Shown in pieces: positions 45,118 to 55,763 of a stretch of 64,000 bases of DNA; the first letter of the stretch is position 1; every line of letters starts with the position of its first letter. The stretch is taken from the NCBI GenBank assembly GCA_013180625.2, contig SNVD02011157.1, positions 481,926 through 545,925 on the forward strand, in the 5' to 3' direction. The translations under genes were made by a program, and so were the position numbers. Origin of the DNA: Boswellia sacra. Lineage: Eukaryota; Streptophyta; Magnoliopsida; Sapindales; Burseraceae. The notes beneath the pieces are model-generated. The model was not told the DNA's origin and made no database searches. It worked only from the letters and a program-made list of their open reading frames with translations.

Positions 45118-47920
45118 AATTGCAGATTTGAAATTGTCGTTCAAATAACTTTTTATAGATTTTATCCACGATGTCGTTGTGCTTTTTCCATGCAAACCTT
45201 ACCCAAAATAGAGAAAGATTCAAAAGACGTTGACTCATCCCTCCCTATATGAATGTTTTGTACTTTTTGCATTCAAACCAGTTTCCTTCTAAATGTTTTG
45301 TAACAGGGAACTGAATTACAACTATCTACAAATAGGACCAAAATCTCTAAAATATTGGATGAAGTTCCACGATCATGTATTTAAAATTGGTACATATACA
45401 CCTTTGGCCACATTTATTGGGAGCATGTAGAGCATTATAGTAGATATGAATGAAATGATAAATGTAATGAGTTACCAATACATTGAAAATTACATTGTAA
45501 TGAGTTACCAATGCATTGAAAATGTTTCTAAAACCAAAAAACAAAACATCAGAACCACTGGCTATCTAACTACTCTCTTAGCTCCAAGATTCCTTCTCCC
45601 TAATGTACTTACACTAGCTGATATATTTTTCTTTTCTTCTTTATCATAGGCATCATCATACACATTAACAATAATAACGTCATTTTTTACACGGTCAGAG
45701 GCATCCATCTCATCCTCTCCTATGTCTCAATTATCATCAAAATCTTCATCATCATAATCTAAATCATCATCCTCATCATCATAACCTTGCATACCAGCCG
45801 CAGCGTGTGGAAGGCAATCCTTAGTGATTGCTTTATCCCTCTTCATCACAAGATGTCGAATGACTCTTTCATCTTTGTCTAACGGTTCTTAAAATCATAA
45901 ATCCATTTGGCTCCAACTCGAAGTTCATTAAAATATAGTGGGCATTTTGGCTTTTTGTACCTTGAATGGCAATCTTCAAAGATCCTAGTCATATAATCTC
46001 CATATTTTGCCTTTCTTCTCCCTAAAAAAATCTGTAAAACATGTTTTTCATGGATTATAAGGAATTAGTGCCAGAAAGAAGCAATTTCAAAGAAGAATAA
46101 CTTCAAATAGAACTATGTGAAGTATCAAATTACCCGTTTATTGAACACTGATAAGCAATTTGCAAAGAGATGGTTCAGTAAGGAAACATGAATCTTCTTT
46201 CTGAATGAAGCTGAATAAGGATAATTTAAGGGGTCGAAAAGCCACATAGCATAGACTTTCGTTTCGAACATATTTTTAGATTTTTTTCACAACACTTCTA
46301 AAGAGAACAATTAAATTATTTATGGGATCATCCCAAACACACACTAAAACTGCCCCACTTCCTCGAAAATGGCATGAGAATGAAGAAATGTAAAATGCTT
46401 GACTGCTTGATCACGTCCAAGTAGTAGCATCATGGAGTACAACTAATTGTCAACTAAAGGGATAACAAAATCAATAACGTCCTAGGAAATCAAGCAAATA
46501 GATCTTTTCATGATGAGAAACATCAAGTCTTAAAATATTATAATGCAGGCACCTTATTCATGATGACAATAATAATAAATCAGTAACTAGTAGTGTACAA
46601 TACTGAACAATTATCAATACAATTACACTAAAAGAACTTAAAGAGTCAAAAATTTACCCTGAACTTTCTCATAATTCACACCCCCAACCTCTTCTGTATA
46701 CTTCTCATGAATCAAATAAACCACTTCATGATGGCGTACTATAAAAACACAAGAAATGATAAGGCATAAGATATGTGCAACAAGCTTAATAAACAACAAA
46801 CTAGTTAACAACCTTTCTCCTATCACATTTCCCTCTCAAATTGTGGGCACAAAGTATATACACCACAGACTTGTATTTTGGCACTCTATTTGTTGGTTGG
46901 GAAGACTTAATTCTAAGAGTAACACAATTCAACACCAGCTGCCTATCCTGGTTAAGCAAACCATTCAACATGGATCAAATATAATAAAACAACATTCCTT
47001 ATATCACATTTTTGGCTTAGGCTTAGGCTTGTTCTTAGTGCTATACAATTAAGCTTAAGGCTAAGTTGAAGTTTGGATTGAAAATTGTGGTAAGACTCTA
47101 TATTAGACAAGATGAATAATATATAATTAATAGATACAGCCACCAAAATTACTAGTTAAATTCATTGACCTTAAATTTTGCACTTCTTCGTTACAATCAA
47201 TCACGGTAAAATCTGCTACTGAGTATCCCTTTAATTCATGTATTCTAGAACGCAGCTATCAGTTAAGCATGAAGGTCAACTAAAAGTTCTTATCATAATT
47301 AAGTTATTAAAATTAAATCGAACCAAACATATATGATTATAATGATATATAGAAAGCAGCCATTCAAACATAAACTAAAGTGGAGAGGGTTTTCGTGCTA
47401 CATGGTCTAAGTATTACGATATGGCACATGTAAAAAATGTCTCCAAATTGAGGTAATTTATTGCAAATAACTAAGTGAATGAACAAAAGTTGAAGCTTTT
47501 CTTTCGGCTCTTCACGTGATAAAGCTTATTGAAGTCAAAATTCATATTAACTACACTATTTACCATAAATTTAAAGCTAGAATTCATGCCACGATAACTT
47601 TATTTAGATTTTATACCTTCTTCAAACACACCCATTCGCCTTCCTTGATCAACACATCTCAACTACTGCCAAATTGCTTCCTTAGAAATAGAAAGATTTT
47701 TCTGTCAACATGGCAGAGGCAAGTAATGAAGAGAAGGCAGAGGTGAGAAGCAAAGTGACAGCTTCAAAATTGAGAAGCAGATGATATGAAAAGCAAAGAG
47801 GTTGCATCAAAATAGAAGAGCAACGGTGGTGAGAAGCCAAGGGCGTGATGCCAGACACGAGAAGTTACAAAGGCAAGAAGAGGTGAGTTGTGAATTTTGT
47901 TTGATTTCTAGTTTTGGTAT
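45118..47920. other. MULE-1 interior, minus-strand exon-like pieces
   Basis: Minus-strand reading at 45,630-46,050 gives gene-like wording (KPKCPLYFNELRVGAKWIYD, then ERVIRHLVMKRDKAITKDCL). An Asp-rich tail is encoded by GATGATGA repeats near 45690-45780. Stops lie between the pieces. They could be upstream exons of the Ulp1-like gene, but I recognise no domain. The remainder, 46,100-47,900, is AT-rich with nothing assigned. Confidence 0.4.
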
Positions 47921-47924
47921 TTTC

Positions 47925-48046
47925 ATAATTCTTAAGGATATATAAGTACTTTCATTTGATAAGAAGGGTTAGAAATAGTTAAATTAAAAAGGGGGGTTAG
48001 ATATGTGAAGTGAATGCTGAAAGGGGTTACGTGGGAAAAATTTGCC
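47925..48046. repeat. MULE-1 right terminal inverted repeat
   Basis: The reverse complement starts GGCAAATTTTTCCCACGTAA and runs on with CCCCTTT, then TTTAACTATTTCTAACCC. The order matches the left end. Confidence 0.78.
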
Positions 48047-48055
48047 CATATGTTT
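48047..48055. repeat. Target-site duplication of MULE-1, right copy
   Basis: CATATGTTT, identical to 42273-42281. Confidence 0.88.
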
Positions 48056-48167
48056 AGCAAAAGATAAGGAGTTTGAAATTTTCTTTTCAAAGATTTGTTT
48101 TAGATTTGAAACTACGCAAAGCATGTATAGGTTCAACGTAAGAGCTATGCCCTGTTTTGCCCTTGAA

Positions 48168-48176
48168 GAGACAGTA
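48168..48176. repeat. Target-site duplication of MULE-2, left copy
   Basis: GAGACAGTA, repeated at 55755-55763. Only about 112 bp of older target sequence lies between the MULE-1 and MULE-2 duplications. Confidence 0.82.
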
Positions 48177-48359
48177 GGTGAATTTTCAGCGAATGACTCC
48201 TTTGGAAACCGATTAAGCAAAATAACACCTCTTTGAAAAACGTTATTGACCCCTTTTGGAAATAAAATTACATGACTACCCATAAAAAATAAAAAAATCA
48301 ACAACATAAGAAATCCCTTACTCACCCCATTTGTGCATACCTCACAACACAAGGACTAG

Positions 48360-48690
48360 ACTTCATCAGCTCACTTCTATTGATCGCTCTAGCTGCAGTG
48401 CTTGCATCTCATCTCGCACCTCGCTCGGTTGCAGTGCTCGCATCGGTCGCTACTTGCTTCTTCCCACTCTCCACTCGATACGCTGTTGTGCTCGTCGCCG
48501 TCGCTGTGCTCTCTTCTATCGCTGTGGTAACATCTCGTCTCGTGTCTTGCTTCGTCGTTGTGCTTGCCCCTATCGCTGTGTTCGAATCTCCCCTCACGCC
48601 TAGCTCCACCGCTGTGCTTGCCCTCGTCGCTGCTTGCATCTTCACATCTTGCATCCTTTACTCCCTCTCGGTTAATTTTATGCTCATCTT
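48360..48690. repeat. GC-rich imperfect repeat tract
   Basis: Repeats of 'tcgctgtgctcgc(atct)' wording in a region far richer in G+C than its surroundings. Overlapping frames on both strands are open through it, which reflects composition and repetition rather than several genes. A real exon near the MULE-2 end cannot be excluded. Confidence 0.65.
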
Positions 48691-48699
48691 TTAAAATAA

Positions 48700-50500
48700 T
48701 TTTTGCATTTGTTACCAATTAATATTTAAAGACTGACTGTTGATTTTCTTGTTTCAGGTCATTCCTTTTGATAATAAAAGACAACTCAAAGAAGCTTTTA
48801 ATATTAGGTATCCCCTTTACCACTAGAAATGTCAGCCCCAATATAATTATCTGGGTTATCAAATATTATTTTTATTAGGGTTATAAAAGCGTCGAGGTTT
48901 TCAAGATTTTAGGTTTAGTTGTTGGCTTGGCAAATGGGAACAAAGAAGCAACGCAATAGGAAAGAAGAAGAGAAGCAGAGAAGGAGGCAAGAAGAGCAAG
49001 CACAGTCCTGCTGTGTTTGTCAATAACTTGCCTTACTCATTCACCAACTCTTAGGTACTTCAATTATAGCTACTTTGTATCCAATTATCAATCTGCTTGT
49101 TTCCCTAGAAAGCTCAGCGAAAGAAAAAAAAAAGGAGTTGTTATAAATTTTTAACACTATATATGTTTCATAATGAAATTCAGTTCGTAAGTTTTCGGCA
49201 ACTAAACAAAGCTCGAAACATTGTTAGGAGCAGAGTGTTTTTGTTTCTGTTGTTGTTAAATTTACTCCTATTCTAAGTTTGTGTTGTTTTGTTTGTTTCA
49301 ATGAGTTAGCTAGAAGAATCATTCAGTGATGTTGGTCCGATCTGGAGATGCTTTATGGTTACAAAGAAAGGTAATCAATCAGTCAGCACTATACCTATAA
49401 AAAACTTGTAGGTGTTCTTTTTATGTGGTGTGTAAATTTTGAACTGAAAGTTTGTCAGTACGTGTTCTTAATAAGCTTCAAGTTTGTATAAGTGATTTTT
49501 AATCTAAATGTAGATTGTATGAAATGATCATGTTATTATGCGAAGAATAGGAGTCTGTAGAGCTTCAAGCAAGTTAAGATATAGAAACTGAGGCTTAACA
49601 GCTTCTCGTTATTTTATGCTAAGTGATAAAAACAAGGTAGCGGATTTACTGTACCTTAGAGAAGCAAGAAACTTACAAATGGATGCCCTTTTTTATCTCT
49701 GAATTTTCTTAATGCTTTGGTGGTAAAATTTTTGCAACTAGTGTTAGGCAATTAGGAAAAATGAACTTGCAAAACTCTTGACAAAATTGAAGGCATAATA
49801 GAGCTCATTGCCACTAATCCATGTTTCAATTTGTTTGTCTGAGTTTAAGCTAAACCATGGGAATGTCTTTAAGTTCTCAAATGCAACACCATTGGCACCT
49901 CTAAGGTGTTGATGCAGTTAATATAAGCCATTAGCCCTTGAAAACTGGGTTTTTTCTTGATCTTAATAGAGTTGCTGATATGAAATTATAGTTGGTTTAT
50001 TAATGAATTTGTGATTTGTTATCAGATAGAAGATTTATTCAGGGCATCCGTTTGAACTTATAATTCAAACAAATATAGAGGAACTTTTTTCTTCTTTGTT
50101 TAGCCAAATTTCTTGTAATTTGATTTTTGTGTGCTCTTTTATTGTTGTTTTTCTTTCCTGTTACACGATTGTAGTGGTGACAGTTTGTCTGCATTACCGT
50201 GTCTCATGTTTCATATGCGTGTGTTGGTTTGTTAATGTGGTTGACATGGTCAGGGTTAAACCCTTTAAAACTTTTGCTAAAGTTGGATAACAATCTAGAA
50301 ATGTAGACATGGAATTTATCTTTAGACGTAGATCAATACTATTTCCTCTATAAATGTGCATATTCCAATGAGAATTATATTTCAAGTTATTTGCTTTGAC
50401 TTATTTGCTTTTATTGCTTTTAGCCAAAATATAACACATATTCGGGGTTCCAAGAAATATGAAGCAACCTATCATCTACCTTATTTTCGACAAGATTTTG
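48700..50500. other. MULE-2 interior, unassigned
   Basis: AT-rich. No domain was recognised; it may hold introns and 5' parts of the Ulp1-like gene. A (TA)n run follows later at 50960-50987. Confidence 0.45.
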
Positions 50501-50501
50501 G

Positions 50502-50618
50502 TACTTGCCTAGTCTGATTACCGGTGAGTCGATGGAAGATATACATCATGTAGACCATGCTCGACACTACAGGAAGGAGTTAGCTGTAGATATGTTTGAT
50601 ATGCAATCATGGAAATGA
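50502..50618 (+). pseudogene. Ulp1-like protease C-terminal fragment in MULE-2
   Basis: YLPSLITGESMEDIHH, then HARHYRKELAVDMFDM, stop TGA at 50616-50618. It aligns with the MULE-1 fragment (YLSCLITGESIEVI, HARKYWKELAADMFDI) without gaps in these blocks. The preceding catalytic part (VPQQ..DC) is not preserved; only a GVP-like remnant near 50445 can be seen. Confidence 0.7.
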
Positions 50619-50956
50619 GTTACATTTCCCATTTTCCAAACCGTGAAAAAATGTACCATTTTTTTGTTTGTACACACTATCTCGTACCTAACATGTATCA
50701 TGTTCTTGGAATTGTTTCCAATGTCTATAATACTCTTTTGGATATGTCTTTAATTCAACTTAATGAGTAATTGTGTTCTAATAAACTTTGTTTATTTTAG
50801 CATGTTAGCAACGATGTATAACTGCTTCAATTGTAGTATCCATTACACAAATATATGTAGGTTTTTTCCACTGTGTGTTCTACTCTACTTTTAGTTTTAC
50901 TTCACATTAGGTGAGAGCAAAAGAGGGCATGCAAATAACCATTTCCAAAATTTTTG

Positions 50957-50991
<35 letters not shown>

Positions 50992-51095
50992 TGTTATGAA
51001 ATGAAATAACGTGGCTACTTTTAAATAGAAAAAGCTACTCAGGTTTCAAATAGAAAAATATGGCTTGTATTGGAATTTAGAATGTTGTTGACGAT

Positions 51096-51796
51096 TCTTG
51101 CACGAATGGGTTGTGCAGATAGTAGGGCTACGAAATTGAAAAAATATTGAACTTTTTATGTTCACAAATACTCACAAAACCAGGTCGTGCAAGTTGCAAG
51201 ACGTGGTCGTGCAAAATTACATATCTGACTTCCTCGCACAACTGGGTCGTGCAAAAAATTTAGATATTTCTATAAATTTCTCATTCATTGCACACCCTAG
51301 TCGTGAAAAAAATGCAATTTGGAAATTTGCACGACTTGGTCGTGTTGGTAGCACGATTAGGTCGTGCAAAATTATGAGATTTTCCTATGTTCTCACTTTT
51401 TGCACGACCAATTCGTGCTAACAGCATGACCTAGTCGTGCAAATTTTCAGAATTCAAGCTGGAAGCACGACTGGTTTGTGTTGGTAGCAAGACTGGGTTG
51501 TGCAAAATCCGTAGATTTTTCTATGTTCTCATTTACTGCACAACCCAATCGTGCTTCCAGCACGACCAGTCGTGTAAATTTTTAGATTTCTTTTTTTTGC
51601 ACGACTGGATCGTGCTGGCAGCACGACTTGGTTGTGCGAAATTCGTGGTATGAAGTTCTCTTCTATTGCATGACCCAGTCATGCAAATTTCCACATTATA
51701 CTTTTTCGCACTACTCGGGCGTGCAAGTGGGATGACTAGGTTGTGCAAAATGCCATGATTTTATTGAGTTCTTATTTACTGTACAACTGGGTAGTG
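51096..51796. repeat. Palindrome array C in MULE-2
   Basis: About 19 full or degenerate copies of GCACGACYNGGTCGTGC, e.g. 51100, 51200, 51236, 51330, 51352, 51400, 51424, 51538, 51559, 51598, 51620, 51667 and 51708. Spacers include AAATTTTCAGATT and ATTTTTCTATGTTCTCA phrases. LINE-2 interrupts the array on the right. Confidence 0.88.
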
Positions 51797-52054
51797 CAAA
51801 ATTGTAGATATCACTTTTTTTTTTTGGAAAAGTTACTTAGTAATATAAATCCAAAAAAGTTATAATGTACAAAAATCCGAAGGGCATACCCCAAGAATTA
51901 CAAAAGGACCTAAAGGCCAAACATACAATCCAACAAAAAGATAGAAAAAGAGGCCACAAGCGGCTTAAAACAAAGTAAAAATGCCACAAACGGCCTTAAC
52001 AACATAGAAGAGAAATGATCACAAACGGTCTAAAACATAAAAAATACAAGAGCT

Positions 52055-53186
52055 TTAACCCTTCTTGTTTTTCTTCTTCTTAACCTTCTTTACCGGGGTA
52101 GCTAGGGTGTCCGAATGAGTATGGTCAATCCTGCATTGATCATCCTCACTGAGCCCATTCAAAGGCTCAAAACGAGTGGGAGAAGACTGAGGAGGTATCC
52201 GCCCTGAGGAAATAGATGTCTCACGATTTGTAGAACACTTGATAGAGCCCAAAAGCCTACTCTGGTCAGTCGCAAAAAGAGATGGAGAATCAGAATCTGA
52301 GACTGACTCTGCATTCGAAACTGTAGTAGCCTTCGGAGGCACAACTTGCATTGTAAAATCTGCTGGAATAGAGACTATTTTCTTGCAATCAGTGACCCTG
52401 TTCACATTCTTTTCATTGCCCAAAAGGGCACTATTAGAGGTGCTAGCCTCATTCTTCTCTTGACTTGAAGTCTGTACCGGTTCCGGACAATGATGACCAA
52501 ATTGCAACATTTGGGATAATGTTTTGAAAACCACTCATATTCAACTTGGACTTGGTAGGGCTCGGGAGAGAGTTTACACTTGAACTCAAAGTTCTTTATT
52601 CGAGGGTGACTTGCATCAAGAAGAACACATACCCTCGCATAATCCAATCTAGAAAGATCAGAAGTCATCTTATCGCAGGAAATAGGTAGTCCAACCATGC
52701 TTGAAACCATGCTAAGGCCGTTGGTTGTCCATAAAGGAAACGGCAGGCCATATAAACGGATCCAAACGGTAACCTTCCTCACTTGTTCTAAATCAAGATC
52801 CAAATATGGGTGCCATGGCTGCAAACAAATGTTTTTACCGCCAAACATCCAAGGACCACGAGCCATGACTGCATGAACTTCATCCTCAGTTCGAAAACGA
52901 AAGATTAGAAATCCCGTGTTTGCGGAGCGGACGTCCTCTAGACCGCTTGATTTCCATGCACGCATGGCCATCGAACGTGCAGCCTGAAAGGGCATCACGT
53001 ATCCTGGAAAGAAGCCGACAGGCATCTACGTCATTCGGTCAAATTTTCATCGATAATCTCATCCGGGATCTTAAGGATTGTACCCGGTTTCTTAGGAGTA
53101 ACCGGATTCAATTTGCGTCGGGTACTCGATTCAGAGATCTTGATTTTATCAGCCCAGGAGCCAGCAGTTGACTTGGGTGGGTCCAT
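52055..53186 (-). pseudogene. LINE-2 ORF1: DUF4283 and zinc-knuckle protein
   Basis: The start is MDPPKSTAGSWADKI at 53186. Next comes an IPDEIIDENLTE block with a stop and a one-base shift near 53030. The DUF4283 domain follows (GFFPGYVMPFQAARSMAMRA, FLIFRFRTEDEVHAVMARGP, VTVWIRLYGLPFPLW), then YEWFSKHYPKCC. A frameshift at about 52520 splits the zinc knuckle (KCC / QFGHHCPEP). A Ser-rich tail ends in KKVKKKKNKKG at 52055. Sequence order matches LINE-1 ORF1. Confidence 0.85.
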
Positions 53187-53399
53187 CAAGTGAATTACAA
53201 ATCAAATACAATGCAAAATCATAAAAAGAGATGGAAAAACGAAGGCAAACCAGGCACCGAAGTGGCTTGGCTTCCAAAGTCGTCGTCACCTCTTTAAAAA
53301 CGATAATCCACAAGGGATCAGAAAATCGACCAAGAGGCAAAGTTGCATGAAATAACCTGAAGAACAATCTGGGTGGGGCTGATGAACAGTGTCTCCGGC

Positions 53400-54050
53400 A
53401 TATGAATAGTAACCACCGCGGTGAACAGTAATATCCGATTTAAAGAAACGGCAATTTGAGGGGTTTCTGGTTGGAATCAGATGACGGCCAAGAAGGAAAA
53501 GTTGGTCAGTGTTGCCCGATCTACTAGATAGTGGCGAAGGTGAGATACAACTCGCCGTTTTCCGGTGAGATGTGGTGGTAAATAGTAAATCCAAAACTTT
53601 GAGGCCTTGAACGGAGGTGTTGCGGCGTGAATCTGGTGGTGCTAATGAAGGGAAACTTGTAGAACTTTGCCTGATCTACAAGAATTTGATGGAGATGAGA
53701 TGCCACTCGCCGGTGACAGGCGGCAGGCGGTGGTGAATAGTGAAAATCTGAAACTTTGTGGCCTTGAACGGAGATGTTGCGGCTTGAATCTGGTGGTGTT
53801 GATGAAGGAAAACTTGTAGATCGAGTCAAAAGCAACACACAGATGGCAAAGGTGGCGTCCCACTCGCTCATCGCCGGTGATAAATAGTGAAATCCGAAAC
53901 TTTTTTTTTGCAATTTTAACCGTTTTCTGGCTGGAAACTGAGGACGACCCAGAAGAGAAGTTGTCTTAGAATATCCCGATCTACAACATACGTAGATCTT
54001 AAAGGCTGATTCGCAAATTTGCCGGAGTGAACAGTAACTCCGGCGACCCT
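53400..54050 (-). repeat. 156-bp direct repeats in the LINE-2 leader
   Basis: CCTTGAACGGAGRTGTTGCG occurs at 53606 and 53762, a 156-bp period. Surrounding phrases are shared: GTGAATAGTGAAAATC, CTTGTAGA, AATCTGGTGGTG. Partial units follow near 53395-53450 and 53880-53910. Confidence 0.8.
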
Positions 54051-54100
54051 ATTTGAGAGAAAATTTTCTCCCCCTAAACCCTTTTACATGACCAAATTCC

Positions 54101-54425
54101 AAAAAAATTTTTTGGCATGAACGGGTCATCAACCAACACGACATAGTTGTAGTATTGCAGAACTCATTTCTTTAAATGATGGGAAGTTCCACTAACACAT
54201 TATTGTCGTGCTATGCAATAACACTTTTTTTACATGTTTTGTAGTCATGTTTTCTTCATATTATAGCTAAGTGTCATGTAAGACTAATAAGATTGCATCA
54301 CTTTGAAATGGCTAACCTGAAATGACTAAGTCATAAAGGATACATGACTGGGCGTGCAAAACTCTAGAATTCACTTTTTTGCAAGAATAGGTCATGCAAG
54401 TAGCACGAGTAGGTCGTGCAAAAAA
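54101..54425. repeat. Palindrome array D in MULE-2
   Basis: Continuation of array C beyond LINE-2: degenerate copies near 54113, 54136, 54345, 54384 and 54402. Confidence 0.75.
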
Positions 54426-54802
54426 TAAAGATCTTTTAATGTGATAATAAGCATTAACAACATATCGTCACATATACAAACATAGTTGTAATAAACATAA
54501 ACAATTGAATGCAATTCAAAATGATAATAACAATTGAATACAATTCACAGTGATAAAGAAATGGCCCATATATGAAATAGGTCTTCGCCCCAATATGTTT
54601 TGGTCACTCCCAACATTACAACGTGGCATGTTCAAAGTCCAAGGTCTTCTACCTTCGTTTATGAGATCATATATTATGGACCTAAAATAACCAAAATAAA
54701 TGAGCAATTGTTAGTTGTAAACGTGGTATGGAAATGGAAGAAATATAAGAAATGGTCATGTGGATTAGTATGTGTATTAGTGATAATGCCATGATTATGC
54801 TT

Positions 54803-54985
54803 CTATAACATATGACAAAATCTTGATAATAACCCGAATGAATCTTCTGGTGAACCCCGAACCAACTCTAACTCATGCTCTCGCGCTCGCCATGAAAAAA
54901 TGTTTTTCGCTAATGATTTATTGGTGACTTCAGAAACTTTAAGAACTAACTCTTCATAGGTTGCTGATATAGGCAAAGCCTGCAA
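54803..54985 (-). other. Small gene-like open frame in MULE-2
   Basis: MQALPISATYEELVLKVSEV, then an Arg/Glu-rich stretch ending in a stop at 54803. The wording 'sATYEELVLKV' recalls the N-terminal PB1-like part of some MULE transposases, but this is weak. It lies about 770-950 bases from the element end. Confidence 0.3.
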
Positions 54986-55194
54986 GGCAAATAGAAAACA
55001 ACAAAATTAATTCAATTTCTAAATGTATAAGAATATTTGTATTTGTAATAATTGTAACAATGGTTGAATAAGGGAATTAAACATGTTATAAACTAAAAAA
55101 AATTTATGTAAATATGCATGATATCACAAATTACCCACTTTTTCTAAACTTAAAAAGTCCACAAGAGTGGTGTAGCACAACAATTTACGAAAAC

Positions 55195-55300
55195 ACAAGT
55201 ACAGCATGACAGTTTAGAGAAAAAAGTCATGTAGCATGACAGTTTACAAAAACAGTCGTGCAGCACGACTGTTTGGAGATAATTGTCGTGCAAAACATCC
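55195..55300 (-). repeat. 30-bp-type repeat units in MULE-2
   Basis: Inverted relatives of the MULE-1 30-bp units: on the minus strand CTCCAAACAGTCGTGCTGCA, and GTAAACTGTCATGCT variants. The distance to the right end (about 450-550 bp) equals that in MULE-1. Confidence 0.75.
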
Positions 55301-55639
55301 ATGAACAAATATTCAACATTTTTGTACAAAAAAATCACAATTTCTATACTTATTTTTCTTAAACATGATATACATTGATAGATATCAAGCCTAAACAATG
55401 GAAAAAAAAAAAACAAATTTAAAGTATAAATCCAAACCTAACTTTAGAGAATAATATTTATCAACACCATGAACAAGGCTTTAAGTATTATCTTGACTTC
55501 TTCAATGTAGACTTAACAATCAAGTTCTTTGCTTTCAACCTTCACTACTGACTTCATATTCCTTTTATGAAAAAATTTTTAGTTTGGTGTGTAAATGTGT
55601 GGAGAAGAGAAACATGTGCAACAACTCTTTCATAATTAT

Positions 55640-55754
55640 TATTAAGGGTATTTTAAACTTTTTGCATGTAAAAAGGGTTATATTTACTTAACTATAAGAT
55701 AGGGGTCACATTTGAAAACTTGACCCCAAAAGGGGTTATTTAAATAAATAACCT
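55640..55754. repeat. MULE-2 right terminal inverted repeat
   Basis: The reverse complement reads GGTTATTTATTTAAATAACC, then CCTTTTGGGGTCA, then AAATATAACCC. It is close to the MULE-1 left end (ACCCCTTTTGGGGTCA, AAATATAACCCC). Confidence 0.78.
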
Positions 55755-55763
55755 GAGACAGTA
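55755..55763. repeat. Target-site duplication of MULE-2, right copy
   Basis: GAGACAGTA, identical to 48168-48176. Confidence 0.82.

Larger units (their letters stand above)
42282..48046 (+). mobile_element. MULE-1: Mutator-like element, 5.8 kb
   Basis: It has terminal inverted repeats of roughly 100 bp, with 9-bp target duplications outside. Inside are a C-terminal fragment of a MURA-type transposase (plus strand), a Ulp1-like protease fragment (minus strand) and palindrome arrays. The Ulp1-like partner gene is a trait of Kaonashi-type MULEs. It sits about 240 bp after the B3 gene stop. Both genes are remnants, so it is not autonomous. Confidence 0.85.
51815..54100 (-). mobile_element. LINE-2: ORF1-only derivative of an L1-type LINE
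   Basis: The left end is a T-run (51815-51825) followed by a 3' tail like that of LINE-1 (shared GGGCATACCCCAAGAA, CCTAAAGGCC). The right end resembles the LINE-1 5' end (GAACAGTAACTCCGGCG, ATTTGAGAGAAAA). Between them lie a repeat-rich leader and ORF1, but ORF2 is entirely missing. At under 2.3 kb it is not a 5' truncation but an internal loss. No clear target duplication is seen beyond the T-run. Skipping the element restores a normal palindrome spacer, which supports the borders. Confidence 0.82.
48177..55754 (-). mobile_element. MULE-2: inverted relative of MULE-1, 7.6 kb including a LINE
   Basis: The left end GGTGAATTTTCAGCGAATGA aligns by eye with the reverse complement of the right end, GGTTATTTATTTAAATAACC. 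Both then run into CYCCTTT-type and ACCCC blocks; a second ACCCCTTTTGG block lies at 48250. The 9-bp duplications match. Relative to MULE-1 the order is inverted: 30-bp-type units near the right end, then palindrome arrays, with Ulp1-like coding on the plus strand. LINE-2 (51815-54100) is a later insertion into its palindrome array. Confidence 0.75.

Noticed and set aside
48056..48236. Coding exon between the two MULEs
   Set aside because: An open frame of 64 codons spans the MULE-1 end and the MULE-2 start, so it cannot be one natural exon; no domain was seen.
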